39,778 nt of DNA from Rhodobacter sp. 24-YEA-8 (lineage in GTDB: Bacteria; Pseudomonadota; Alphaproteobacteria; Rhodobacterales; Rhodobacteraceae), in assembly GCF_900105075.1 (NCBI RefSeq), contig NZ_FNSK01000007.1, forward strand, positions 1-39,778, given 5' to 3'. A program made the position numbers and the translations under genes. The notes beneath the pieces are model-generated. The model made no database searches. It was given only the letters and a program-made list of their open reading frames with translations, and was not told where the DNA came from. Positions 24,461 to 33,524 of the stretch are shown piece by piece. How positions within the stretch are numbered: position 1 is the first letter of the stretch; the number at the start of each line of letters is the position of its first letter.

Positions 24461-26733
24461 GTGGCGCAAAACCCTTCATCATTGGCCGCACAGAATGGCT
24501 GAAAAACAACCACGCTAGGGCCTCAAAGGTGACCCCGGCACGATCCAGCAGACCGGCCAAACTCTCAGCGAACACGCGCGCCGTGCCGCAGATCGTATTC
24601 AAGGTTGCGAAGAACGGCGGTTGCCACGGGCCGAACGGACTTGGCGCACAGATGGATTACGTTCTGGGGAAGGCGGAGCAGATCATTGATCCGTCGAAAA
24701 CCTTTGACCGTATGGACCATCTGCCGAAGGAATTTACCAAAGCTCTTGCCGAGCAGTGGTCAAACGACTGGTCGCGGAAGGTCAACAGCGGTCATTCCAT
24801 GCACATGATTGCGTCCTTCCCGAGGGGTACAGATCCTGACGCAGTGGCCGAAATCATCCGCGCGACGTGCCATGACATTCTGGATCAGGGGCGCAGCCGG
24901 TTCGATTACATCGCGGCGGTTCACAATGACACCGACTATCCCCATGCCCATATCATCGTGGACCGGCGCAATGCCGAGGGCGAGTTTTTCTACTTTGCCC
25001 GCGACCACGAATTTACCTACGACACCTTCAAGGATCGCATCGTCGAACATGCGGCAGATCATGGGATCGAGCTGGTCAACAGCAGCAAACTTTCGCGTGG
25101 GATCACCAGGGATGCCGAACCCCATGCGCGCGACGCTCTGCGCGGCCTCGCGGGTACGCTGGTGGCGCATGGCGTGGCACCCTATCAAAACAAGCCGAAA
25201 GAGCGGTCCAGCTACTTCGTAACCGTCCAGTCTCCCCAGGGTGAAAAGACCCTCTGGGGTAAGGAATTGGGCCATGCGATCACTGCCGCAGCGCCGGAAA
25301 TCGGACAGCAGGTTCGGATCACGCATGAAGGCAAAGAGGCCGTCGAAGTGCCCGGCAAGGATGGTCATGTCATCCAGACCCACCGAAACAGATGGGCCGT
25401 GGCCGTTGAAGGGCGTGAGCGCGACACTGCGGGCAATCCTGCAGCGAAGAACGGCGGTGGCGCTGATCCTGCCCCCCGCCGTGACTATGATGAGGCAGAG
25501 GGCCGTTCCGCCGAATGGAAGCGGCAACAGGTTCTGGCTCATGCAGAAGAGTATCAGGGGTTGGCCGGTCAGCTGGCCCGTGATTTTCCGGCGCTTTCCA
25601 GGGCGTTCTCAGTCGCTGCCGATACCCTGCGGCGCGGCGGCGAGCTTACCAGTCAATTTGTAGAGAAGATGAGAGGTGAAGGCCTTATGCCAGACGATCA
25701 AACCATGCAGAACGAGAATGAAAGCCTTGTTCAGACCATCGAGCAGTCGCGCAACGATCTTATGGCCGTGCGTGACCGCATTGATGACATGCCCCCGGCC
25801 GAGCGGCCCGAGATCGAGGCGAAGTATTTTGATGCCCTGCGCGACATGCAGGTGATCCAGCAGGGCCATGCTGACCGCGAGTTTTCCGATCCGTCCAATG
25901 GGACAATCTATTCGGAGAGCAACCGCGATGTGATGCAGGGCATGGACAAGGACGCGCTGTCCAAAGCGCTTGAGGGCACCGGCATCGACGCCGGGGAAGT
26001 TGCCGCGCGTATTTCGGTGCAGGCAAACAACGCAGCCCTGGAAGCCCATTGGGTGGAATCCGATGCGCGAGCCATCGCCACGGAGAAAGATTACGACCTT
26101 GAGACGGAAGAGGGCAGGGAGCAGACCCATAAGGTTCTGGTCGACACCTACCGGGCTATCCATGGTCGGGCGACAGAGCTTTCCGCAGCACAGCACCAAG
26201 GGCATGGCCATGACGGTGACCGGGAGGCTGGCCGCCTCGGTGCGCAGGCCGAGCAGAAATTTGAGCGTTCCCAGGGTCAGGACACACCTGAGCGCGCGCC
26301 CCTTCCTGAAGCCGAGCTTCCCGACCATCCCATGTTTGACGATCGGGAGCTTGTCAGTGTCGTTGAGGACCGGCAGGCGCTGATGGACGAGGCGAAGGCG
26401 CTGGCAAGCCGCGACACGCTGACCTCTGATCAGCAACGCCGCCTTGTGGAAGTTGTGGATCAGGCCATCGGCAAGGAAGCCGCGCAGGAGCTGAAGGTTG
26501 GGAACAGCGAAGTACTGCGGGACTTCGGCGGACGCGACGATCAAATGGACCTCGCCCAGAAGTACCTTGAGGCCGAAAAGGCGCATGGGGCCAATCGCGA
26601 TGCTGCGCTCAATGTCGTTGATAAGGACCGACAGCTTTCAGCCATGGACAAGGATGCTGATCGTCAGCGCGACATGGACGACCAGCAAAAGCAGATGTGC
26701 GCCCGTAATCGCGAAGAGGGTCTGGACCGTTAA
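24457..26733 (+). CDS. mobA: Mobilisation relaxase (MobA/VirD2 type, MOBP-like)
   Basis: 758 residues. The N-terminal relaxase domain has the three-His metal site HNDTDYPHAHIIVDRR (H156, H163, H165) and SMHMIASFPRGTDP. The catalytic Tyr is not assigned with certainty; Y69 in MDYVLGKAEQ is one candidate. A second region near residues 245-310 (SSYFVTVQSPQGEKTLWGKELGHAI) resembles accessory domains of large relaxases. The rest is charged and helical with no clear primase or helicase motif. It would nick oriT and lead the strand into a transfer channel supplied by another plasmid, because I find no type IV secretion or coupling-protein gene here. Confidence 0.88.
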   Translation: MSGAKPFIIGRTEWLKNNHARASKVTPARSSRPAKLSANTRAVPQIVFKVAKNGGCHGPNGLGAQMDYVLGKAEQIIDPSKTFDRMDHLPKEFTKALAEQWSNDWSRKVNSGHSMHMIASFPRGTDPDAVAEIIRATCHDILDQGRSRFDYIAAVHNDTDYPHAHIIVDRRNAEGEFFYFARDHEFTYDTFKDRIVEHAADHGIELVNSSKLSRGITRDAEPHARDALRGLAGTLVAHGVAPYQNKPKERSSYFVTVQSPQGEKTLWGKELGHAITAAAPEIGQQVRITHEGKEAVEVPGKDGHVIQTHRNRWAVAVEGRERDTAGNPAAKNGGGADPAPRRDYDEAEGRSAEWKRQQVLAHAEEYQGLAGQLARDFPALSRAFSVAADTLRRGGELTSQFVEKMRGEGLMPDDQTMQNENESLVQTIEQSRNDLMAVRDRIDDMPPAERPEIEAKYFDALRDMQVIQQGHADREFSDPSNGTIYSESNRDVMQGMDKDALSKALEGTGIDAGEVAARISVQANNAALEAHWVESDARAIATEKDYDLETEEGREQTHKVLVDTYRAIHGRATELSAAQHQGHGHDGDREAGRLGAQAEQKFERSQGQDTPERAPLPEAELPDHPMFDDRELVSVVEDRQALMDEAKALASRDTLTSDQQRRLVEVVDQAIGKEAAQELKVGNSEVLRDFGGRDDQMDLAQKYLEAEKAHGANRDAALNVVDKDRQLSAMDKDADRQRDMDDQQKQMCARNREEGLDR

Positions 26734-26745
26734 GGAACGAGTAAC

Positions 26746-26814
26746 ATGAATACGAGTGGAACTTCTGATCACGCGCGACAGCTTGGCTCTGCGCAGCGGG
26801 CCCGCGCCGGGTGA
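26746..26814 (+). CDS. 22-codon frame after the relaxase, possibly a truncated gene start
   Basis: ATG at 26746 with AAGGAACGAG upstream, 12 bp after the relaxase stop; 22 codons to TGA 26812-26814. The spacing and ribosome site are those of an operon gene, but the length suggests a cut-off third mob gene or chance. The rest of 26815-27048 holds nothing I recognise. Confidence 0.3.
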   Translation: MNTSGTSDHARQLGSAQRARAG

Positions 26815-27048
26815 GTGATCGGACCCGGCTCTGATCTGGCGGGGACGGAGATCCGGTCAGGACGTCGTTAACTCAGCCGGGCGCTCAGAGCCGCCGGCCT
26901 GGGCACATCGCTCAGGGCGTGTAGGACATGGTGATCGTGGCCAGCCGCTCCGTGTCAGGCTCTGACATAACGACCGCCCAGAACGAGAGGCGGGGGGGCA
27001 GGTCTCACTTCGGTTGGGCAGGCGCGGGGCCACCGCGCCCCCCCCCGG

Positions 27049-27077
27049 AAAACTCCCTTCTCCCGGGGAAGGCTTTT
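27049..27077 (-). terminator. Likely terminator after cysNC
   Basis: On the minus strand four A are followed by stem CCTTC/GAAGG with a 7-nt loop and then GAGTTTT, starting directly at the cysNC stop codon. It is symmetric enough to work in both directions. Confidence 0.5.
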
Positions 27078-28994
27078 TCAGCGCGACAAGAGAGCTTCGA
27101 CCACGCGGTCAGCGGCCTCTTCTGCCGAAAGCGAGACGGTATCGACCACCAGCTGCGGCGCCTCGGGGGGCTCATAGGGGCTGTCGATGCCGGTGAAGTT
27201 CTTCAGCTGGCCGGAGCGGGCTTTTTTATAAAGCCCCTTCACATCGCGTGCCTCGGCGACCTCCAGCGGCGTATTGACGAAGACTTCGATGAACTCGCCC
27301 TCCGCCATCAGGTCGCGCACCATCTGCCGCTCGGCCCGGAAGGGCGAGATGAAGGCGGTCAGCACGATCAGCCCGGCATTGGTCATCAGCTTCGCCACCT
27401 CGCCGACGCGGCGGATATTCTCCACCCGGTCAGCATCGGTAAAGCCGAGATCGCGGTTCAGCCCGTGGCGCACATTGTCCCCGTCCAGCAGGAAGGTGTG
27501 CTTACCCATGGCGTGCAGCTTCTTCTCCACAAGGTTTGCGATGGTCGATTTCCCCGAACCCGAGAGGCCGGTGAACCAGACCATGGCAGGCTTCTGGTTT
27601 TTCAGGCCCGCATGGGCGTCGCGGTTGATGTCGACGGCCTGCCAGTGGATGTTCTGGCTGCGGCGCAGCGCGAAATGGATCATGCCAGCGGCGACCGTCG
27701 CATTGGTTATGCGGTCGATCAGGATGAAACCGCCGAGATCGGGGTTCTGCGCATAGGCCTCGAACGGGATCTGACGGTCGGTCGAGATATTCACGACCCC
27801 AATCGCATTCAGCCCCAGCGTCTTTGACGCCAGATGCTCCAGCGTGTTGACGTTGACCTCATATTTCGGCTCGGTCACCGTGGCGGTCACGGTCTGGGTG
27901 CCGACTTTCAGGAGATAAGGCCGACCGGGCAGCATCGCCCCCTCATTCATCCAGACAAGCGTTGCCTCGAACTGGTCGGCCACCTCGCAGGACGCATCGG
28001 CCTGCACGATCACATCGCCGCGCGAGCAGTCGATCTCATCTGCAAAGGTCAGAGTGACGGACTGCCCTGCCACCGCCTGTGCCAGATCGCCATCGGCCGA
28101 AGGGATCGCCTTCACGGTGGTGGTCTTGCCCGAGGGCAGCACCCGGATCGCATCGCCCGGCGCGACGGCACCCGAGGCAATCTGCCCGGCAAAGCCGCGG
28201 AAATCGAGATTGGGCCGGTTCACCCATTGCACCGGCATCCGGAACGGCGTCCCCTGCATGCGGCTGTCATTGACCGGCGCGGTTTCCAGATGCTCGATCA
28301 GGGTCGGGCCCTGATACCAAGGGGTCGAGGCCGAGCGGGTGACGATATTATCGCCCTTCAGCCCGGAAATCGGGATGGCCTGAAACTCCGCCATGCTGAT
28401 CTTGTCGGCAAAGGCGCGGTAATCACGGGTGATCTCGTCAAACCGTTCCGCCGAATACCCGACGAGGTCCATCTTATTGACCGCCAGCACCACGTTTTTG
28501 ATGCCCAGCAGGTTCACCAGATAGGAATGGCGCCGCGTCTGGGTCAGCACGCCCTGGCGCGCATCGATCAGGATCACCGCCAGATCAGCTGTCGAGGCGG
28601 CGGTGACCATATTGCGGGTATATTGCTCATGGCCGGGGGTATCGGCCACAATGAATTTGCGCTTGTCGGTGGCGAAGAAGCGGTAGGCGACATCAATAGT
28701 GATGCCCTGTTCGCGCTCAGCCGCCAGACCATCGACCAGCAGCGCGAAATCGATCTCCCCCCCTTGGGTACCGACTGCCTTGCTGTCATACTCGAGGCTT
28801 GCCAGCTGATCTTCAAAGATCATCTTGCTGTCGTAAAGCAGCCGCCCGATCAGCGTCGATTTGCCGTCATCGACCGAGCCACAGGTGATGAACCTTAGCA
28901 TGGTCTTGTGCTGGTGCTTTTCCAGATAAGCGTCGATGTCCTCGGCGATCAACTGATCGGTGACATATGCGGGGCTGGTGTCGTGAGCGCTCAT
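27078..28994 (-). CDS. cysNC: Bifunctional sulfate adenylyltransferase large subunit / APS kinase (CysN-CysC, NodQ-like)
   Basis: 638 residues. The N-terminal GTPase (CysN) has the P-loop GSVDDGKST at residues 39-47, [12 protein letters not shown] and NKMDLVG, followed by EF-Tu-like barrel domains. From about residue 455 an APS kinase (CysC) domain begins with its own P-loop [12 protein letters not shown] and [16 protein letters not shown]. With CysD it activates sulfate to APS and then PAPS. The fused form is common in Rhizobium (NodQ) and other alphaproteobacteria. The start overlaps the cysD stop (ATGA on the minus strand). PAPS can feed cysteine synthesis or sulfation of polysaccharides; no sulfotransferase or PAPS reductase is on this plasmid. 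Confidence 0.96.
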   Translation of the reverse strand: MSAHDTSPAYVTDQLIAEDIDAYLEKHQHKTMLRFITCGSVDDGKSTLIGRLLYDSKMIFEDQLASLEYDSKAVGTQGGEIDFALLVDGLAAEREQGITIDVAYRFFATDKRKFIVADTPGHEQYTRNMVTAASTADLAVILIDARQGVLTQTRRHSYLVNLLGIKNVVLAVNKMDLVGYSAERFDEITRDYRAFADKISMAEFQAIPISGLKGDNIVTRSASTPWYQGPTLIEHLETAPVNDSRMQGTPFRMPVQWVNRPNLDFRGFAGQIASGAVAPGDAIRVLPSGKTTTVKAIPSADGDLAQAVAGQSVTLTFADEIDCSRGDVIVQADASCEVADQFEATLVWMNEGAMLPGRPYLLKVGTQTVTATVTEPKYEVNVNTLEHLASKTLGLNAIGVVNISTDRQIPFEAYAQNPDLGGFILIDRITNATVAAGMIHFALRRSQNIHWQAVDINRDAHAGLKNQKPAMVWFTGLSGSGKSTIANLVEKKLHAMGKHTFLLDGDNVRHGLNRDLGFTDADRVENIRRVGEVAKLMTNAGLIVLTAFISPFRAERQMVRDLMAEGEFIEVFVNTPLEVAEARDVKGLYKKARSGQLKNFTGIDSPYEPPEAPQLVVDTVSLSAEEAADRVVEALLSR

Positions 28995-29902
28995 CAGAAA
29001 TAGCCCTCCTGCTTTTTCTTCTCCATCGAGGCGGATTGCTCATGGTCGATGGCGCGGCCCTGACGCTCGGATGTGGTGGTCAGCAGCATTTCCTGGATCA
29101 CGTCCGGCAGCGTTTTCGCATCAGATTCCACTGCGCCGGTCAGTGGGTAGCAGCCAAGGGTGCGGAAGCGGACCGATTTCATCTCCGGCACTTCGTCGGG
29201 GTTCAGGCGGAAGCGCTCATCATCAACCATGATCAGGAGGCCGTTCCGTTCGACCACCGGGCGCGGCGCCGAGAAATACAAAGGCACGATCTCGATGCCC
29301 TCAAGATGGATATACTGCCAGATGTCGAGCTCGGTCCAGTTCGAGATCGGGAAGGCGCGGATCGATTCACCGGCGGCCTTGCGGGTATTATACAGTTTCC
29401 ACAATTCAGGGCGCTGGTTCTTCGGGTCCCAGCGATGGCTGGCCGAACGGAAAGAAAAGACGCGTTCCTTGGCGCGGGATTTCTCCTCGTCGCGCCGCGC
29501 GCCGCCAAATGCCACGTCAAAGCCGAATTTCGTCAGCGCCTGTTTCAGCCCCTCGGTCTTCCACATATCGGTATGCAGACTGCCATGATCGAAAGGGTTG
29601 ATGCCTTTCTCCAGCGCTTCGGGGTTCTGATAGACGATCAGATCCATACCGGCGGCCTCGGCGGCGCGGTTGCGCAGCTCATACATCGCTTGGAACTTCC
29701 AGGTCGTATCGACATGGAGGAGCGGGAAGGGCGGCGGCGCCGGATAGAAGGCCTTTTTCGCCAGATGCAGCATCACGGCGGAATCCTTGCCCACCGAGTA
29801 CAGCATGACCGGGCGGTCGGCATTTGCGACCACCTCGCGCATGATATGGATGCTTTCGGCCTCGAGCCGTTGAAGGTGGGTCAGCGTGGTTTTCGCAATC
29901 AT
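28994..29902 (-). CDS. cysD: Sulfate adenylyltransferase subunit 2
   Basis: 302 residues, the standard CysD length from the ATG at 29902. A longer frame to 30151 is open but has no family text (Cys/Arg-rich), so the internal start is chosen. PP-loop ATP-pyrophosphatase motif: [16 protein letters not shown]. Also seen are [32 protein letters not shown] and the C-terminal QEGYF. It binds ATP and sulfate and pairs with CysN. It is first in a two-gene operon whose promoter must lie in 29903-30309. Confidence 0.96.
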   Translation of the reverse strand: MIAKTTLTHLQRLEAESIHIMREVVANADRPVMLYSVGKDSAVMLHLAKKAFYPAPPPFPLLHVDTTWKFQAMYELRNRAAEAAGMDLIVYQNPEALEKGINPFDHGSLHTDMWKTEGLKQALTKFGFDVAFGGARRDEEKSRAKERVFSFRSASHRWDPKNQRPELWKLYNTRKAAGESIRAFPISNWTELDIWQYIHLEGIEIVPLYFSAPRPVVERNGLLIMVDDERFRLNPDEVPEMKSVRFRTLGCYPLTGAVESDAKTLPDVIQEMLLTTTSERQGRAIDHEQSASMEKKKQEGYF

Positions 29903-30309
29903 TGCCCTGCCATGGCACTGGATAAGGATCGTCGCGTGATGCCACAGCTGCCGAGAAAAGCAAAGGCAACGGCGGGGCAAAGCCGGGGCTGGTTTGCATT
30001 CAGGCCAGAAAATCCGGCACCGGGGAAAAGCCCGGAACGCGGTTTTGTGCCGCGCCCCTGTGGGTTGAAACTCGTTCAGCGCTGGAGACGAAACCGGAAT
30101 GCTGGCCTTGCGGATGCGGCAGGGAGCATGTTCTTCCTGGAAATCCGGCAATAGGCCCTATCGGCCCGGCAGCCTGCCACCGCTCCGGTATCTTACAGCG
30201 ACTATTTCCCACGGGCTTCAATAGGCAGCAGACAGCTCTCCCAGTTTCCTCTATGTCGCATGCATCAGGCGAAGGCCCGACATTTTTCAGCATGATCCAA
30301 GAGATACAA
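29903..30309. other. 407-bp divergent intergenic region
   Basis: It lies between cysD (minus) and the epimerase (plus) and must hold both promoters. I see no clear -35/-10 pair, palindrome or small gene. Confidence 0.5.
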
Positions 30310-31332
30310 ATGAGCAATCAGCAACGCATCCTGATCACCGGGACGGCCGGATTCATCGGCTTCCATCTTGCGCAGCTCTTGCTGACCGAAGGGTTCCGTG
30401 TGCATGGCTATGATGGGATGACGGATTACTACGATGTCCGACTCAAACAGCGCCGCCATGCGATGCTGATGCAGGACGGCAATTTCTCGATGACCGAAGG
30501 GATGCTGGAAGACGCGGCCCTGTTCGACCGCATCGCTGATGAGTTCCGTCCCGATGTGATCGTCCATCTCGCCGCTCAAGCCGGGGTGCGTTACAGCCTT
30601 GAAAACCCGCGCGCCTATATCGATGCGAATATCGTGGGCACTTTCAATGTGATGGAGGCCGCGCGCCGGCTGGAGGTGAAGCATCTCCTGATGGCCTCGA
30701 CCTCCTCGGTTTACGGCGCCAATGAGGACATGCCCTTCACCGAGACCGAAAAGGTCGATACGCAGCTGACGATCTATGCCGCGACCAAGAAAGCCACCGA
30801 GAACATGGGCCATTCCTATGCCCATCTGTGGAACCTGCCCACCACCATGTTCCGCTTCTTCACGGTTTACGGCCCCTGGGGGCGCCCGGATATGGCGCCT
30901 TACAAATTCGCAGATGCGATCCTCGGGGACCGGCCCGTCGATATCTACAATCATGGCGAGATGTATCGCGATTTCACCTATGTCGATGATCTTGTGCGCG
31001 GCATCCGCCTGCTGATCGACGCGGTGCCGGTGCGCCCGGCCTCGAAAGACGAGATAGAGGAAGGCGACAGCCTGTCGCCGGTCGCGCCTTACCGTGTCGT
31101 CAATATCGGCAATTCCGAGAAGGTGCGGCTTCTGGATTTCATTGATGCGTTTGAGCAAAGCATCGGCCGCCTGGCGATCCGCAATTATATGGAGATGCAG
31201 AAGGGCGATGTGCCGGCGACCTGGGCCGATGCGGATCTCCTGAAGCGCCTGACCGGCTACCGGCCCGAGACGGGTTTTCGCGACGGCGTGGCGCAATTCG
31301 TGGCCTGGTTCAGGGACTATTACGGCAAATAA
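30310..31332 (+). CDS. NAD-dependent nucleotide-sugar epimerase, probably UDP-glucuronate 4-epimerase
   Basis: 340 residues of the extended SDR family. NAD motif GTAGFIGFHLA (residues 11-21), HLAAQAGVRYSLENPRAYIDAN, catalytic TSSVYG (131-136) and Y156/K160 in YAATKKATE, then FRFFTVYGPWGRPDMAPYKF. This motif set is typical of CapI/LspL-type UDP-glucuronate 4-epimerases. With ugd on the same plasmid it would yield UDP-galacturonate. UDP-glucose 4-epimerase activity cannot be excluded. The ATG at 30310 is chosen because the family begins just before the glycine motif; upstream in-frame ATGs at 30253 and 30292 only add unrelated residues. Confidence 0.9.
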   Translation: MSNQQRILITGTAGFIGFHLAQLLLTEGFRVHGYDGMTDYYDVRLKQRRHAMLMQDGNFSMTEGMLEDAALFDRIADEFRPDVIVHLAAQAGVRYSLENPRAYIDANIVGTFNVMEAARRLEVKHLLMASTSSVYGANEDMPFTETEKVDTQLTIYAATKKATENMGHSYAHLWNLPTTMFRFFTVYGPWGRPDMAPYKFADAILGDRPVDIYNHGEMYRDFTYVDDLVRGIRLLIDAVPVRPASKDEIEEGDSLSPVAPYRVVNIGNSEKVRLLDFIDAFEQSIGRLAIRNYMEMQKGDVPATWADADLLKRLTGYRPETGFRDGVAQFVAWFRDYYGK

Positions 31333-31601
31333 GTCTGCCTGACGGGCGGCGGATCGGCGCCTCCCCCCCTTCGGCGCCCGCCCGCCCCCTCAAGGCACGC
31401 CGGATTCGCCTTTTGGCCTGATCAGAGGCGTTGCGCCGGAGCGGCTGTTCTTTTTTGGGCAGATGGCAGGATATCCGGCAACGGAGGCTGGCATTTCACG
31501 CGGTTCGGGCTTATGGGGAGAACAGCGTATTTGGTTGCGATCCTGTAGCTTTTGTCAGCTATGCTGAATATTATCCCCCGTCAGAAATTTGGAGAGCCCA
31601 G

Positions 31602-31913
31602 ATGACGAATCTGAAAACCGGACTGACAGTTGCAGTGCTTATGAGCGTTATGACCCTGCCCGCGGTCGCACAGGAGACAGCGCCACAACCTGTCCGCTCT
31701 TCTGCATCCGGAGGTGGTGCTGGTACCACCGCGACTACTACGCTTCCTGCAGCGCCTGCTGCTGCAGCGCCTGGTGCTGCGGGCTTCATGCCAGCTGTAG
31801 GCGGTCTGGGCGCTGCCGGTGCTGCTGCTGCGGCGGCGGCCGCCCTGGCAGTGGCGGTTGGCGTTGGCGGCAATGGTGGCACGGACGGCACCACGACCCC
31901 ATCCACGAACTGA
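31602..31913 (+). CDS. yjbE: YjbE/GfcA-like secreted low-complexity protein
   Basis: 103 residues: a signal peptide (MTNLKTGLTVAVLMSVMTLPAVAQ), a Thr/Ala/Pro-rich middle (GTTATTTLPAAPAAAAPGAAG) and an Ala-rich hydrophobic C-terminal stretch (AAAAAAAALAVAVGVGG). GGAGAG lies about 10 nt before the ATG at 31602. E. coli GfcA/YjbE proteins are similarly small, Thr/Ala-rich, and encoded with YjbF, YjbH and Wza. Here the gene stands apart from the other yjb-like genes (37.2-39.8 kb). The call rests on composition and context; sequence identity would be weak. Confidence 0.6.
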   Translation: MTNLKTGLTVAVLMSVMTLPAVAQETAPQPVRSSASGGGAGTTATTTLPAAPAAAAPGAAGFMPAVGGLGAAGAAAAAAAALAVAVGVGGNGGTDGTTTPSTN

Positions 31914-32057
31914 AATTTCGCCTGAACCGGCTCCGCCAACGGGGCCAGGTTCAGGTCTGCCCGCCCACGCCCTGCGGCGCTCCGGGGCGTGCCGTTCCCT
32001 GAGTAAATGGGCTTCCTCCCTGAGTTCAGGGACTGATTTCGAACAATCGAGGCGAAA

Positions 32058-33524
32058 ATGACGCTGCAGACCATTGTGCCGGTTCTTCTTTGCGGGGGAT
32101 CGGGCACTCGCCTCTGGCCGCTTTCGCGCAAGAGTTATCCGAAACAATTCGCGCTTGAGATCGGGGGGCGGACGCTGTTCCAGGCCTCGGCCGAGCGGCT
32201 TTCGGGCGAGGGTCACAGCGGGACCGGGGCGGGGTTCCGCTTCGCCGCGCCGGTGACGGTGACCGGCTCGGATTTCCGTTTCATCGTGACCGAGCAGCTG
32301 GCGGCGATCGGCATTGATCCGGGGCCGATCCTGATCGAGCCCGCGCCGCGCAATACCGCGCCTGCGATCCTCGCGGCAGCGCTTTATCTGCAGGAACGTG
32401 ACCCCGATTCCATTATGCTGGTGGCGCCGTCAGATCATGCGATCCCCGATGAGCAGGCCTTCCGCGCGACGGTCGCGCGTGGTCTTTCTGCGCTGGAGTC
32501 GGGGCGGCTGGTGACCTTCGGCATCACCCCTGACCGGCCCGAGACGGGATATGGCTATCTCGAACTGGCGGGCGCGGCGGGCGCGGATCCGGTCGATCTG
32601 AAACGCTTTGTCGAAAAGCCCGATGCCACCCGCGCGGCCGAGATGCTGGCCGCTGGTGATTTCCTCTGGAATGCCGGGATCTTCCTGTTCCGGGCCGCTG
32701 ATCTGATCGCGGCCTGCGAGGCGCATGTGCCGGCGATGGTGGCCCAGGTGCGTGAGGCCCTTGGCCAGGGCCGCACCGATCTTGGCTTCCTGCGGCTGGA
32801 GGAAACCGTCTGGAACGGGATCGAGGATGTCTCGATCGATTACGCGGTGATGGAAAAGGCCGACAATCTCTCGGTGGTGCCTTTCTCGGATGGCTGGTCG
32901 GATCTGGGCGGCTGGGATGCGGTCTGGCTGGAAGGCGGGCCGGATGCAAATGGCGTGGTCACCTCGGATCATGCGACCGCGATTGACTGCGAAAACAGCC
33001 TGTTGCGGTCAGAATCCGGGGCGGTGGAGCTGGTGGGGATCGGGCTGAAGAATGTGATCGCGGTGGCGATGCAGGATGCGGTTCTGGTGGCCGATGCCTC
33101 CCGCGCGCAGGATGTGAAAAAGGCGGTGGCGGCCCTGAAGGCGAAAGGCGCCCGCCAGGCCGAGACCCTGCCGCGCGACTATCGGCCCTGGGGGTGGTAT
33201 GAGAGCCTGGTGATCGGCCAGCGCTTCCAGGTCAAGCGCATCCATGTCCATCCGGGCGCGGCGCTGAGCCTGCAATCGCATCACCACCGCTCGGAGCACT
33301 GGATCGTGGTCGAGGGCACGGCGCGCGTCACCGTCGATGATCAGGTGACGCTCGTGACCGAGAACCAGTCGGTCTATATCCCGCTGGGCGCCGTTCACCG
33401 GATGGAGAATCCGGGCAAATTGCCGATGGTGCTGATCGAGGTGCAGACCGGCAGCTATTTCGGCGAGGATGACATCATCCGCTATGAGGATGTCTATGCG
33501 AGAGGGCAGGGTCCCAAAGGCTGA
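32058..33524 (+). CDS. manC: Mannose-1-phosphate guanylyltransferase / mannose-6-phosphate isomerase
   Basis: 488 residues, two domains. The N-terminal nucleotidyltransferase has the pyrophosphorylase signature LLCGGSGTRLWPLSRKSYPKQF (about residues 11-31), IEPAPRNTAPAI and FVEKPD. The C-terminal cupin isomerase domain has QSHHHRSEHWIVVEGTARV near residue 406 and YIPLGAVHRMENPG. It makes GDP-mannose from mannose-1-phosphate and can convert fructose-6-phosphate to mannose-6-phosphate. A phosphomannomutase linking the two steps is not on the plasmid and must be chromosomal. It feeds gmd and fcl. Confidence 0.96.
   Translation: MTLQTIVPVLLCGGSGTRLWPLSRKSYPKQFALEIGGRTLFQASAERLSGEGHSGTGAGFRFAAPVTVTGSDFRFIVTEQLAAIGIDPGPILIEPAPRNTAPAILAAALYLQERDPDSIMLVAPSDHAIPDEQAFRATVARGLSALESGRLVTFGITPDRPETGYGYLELAGAAGADPVDLKRFVEKPDATRAAEMLAAGDFLWNAGIFLFRAADLIAACEAHVPAMVAQVREALGQGRTDLGFLRLEETVWNGIEDVSIDYAVMEKADNLSVVPFSDGWSDLGGWDAVWLEGGPDANGVVTSDHATAIDCENSLLRSESGAVELVGIGLKNVIAVAMQDAVLVADASRAQDVKKAVAALKAKGARQAETLPRDYRPWGWYESLVIGQRFQVKRIHVHPGAALSLQSHHHRSEHWIVVEGTARVTVDDQVTLVTENQSVYIPLGAVHRMENPGKLPMVLIEVQTGSYFGEDDIIRYEDVYARGQGPKG

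Noticed and set aside
29903..30151. N-terminal extension of cysD
   Set aside because: The extra 83 residues are Cys/Arg-rich with no similarity to CysD. The internal ATG at 29902 gives the exact family length.
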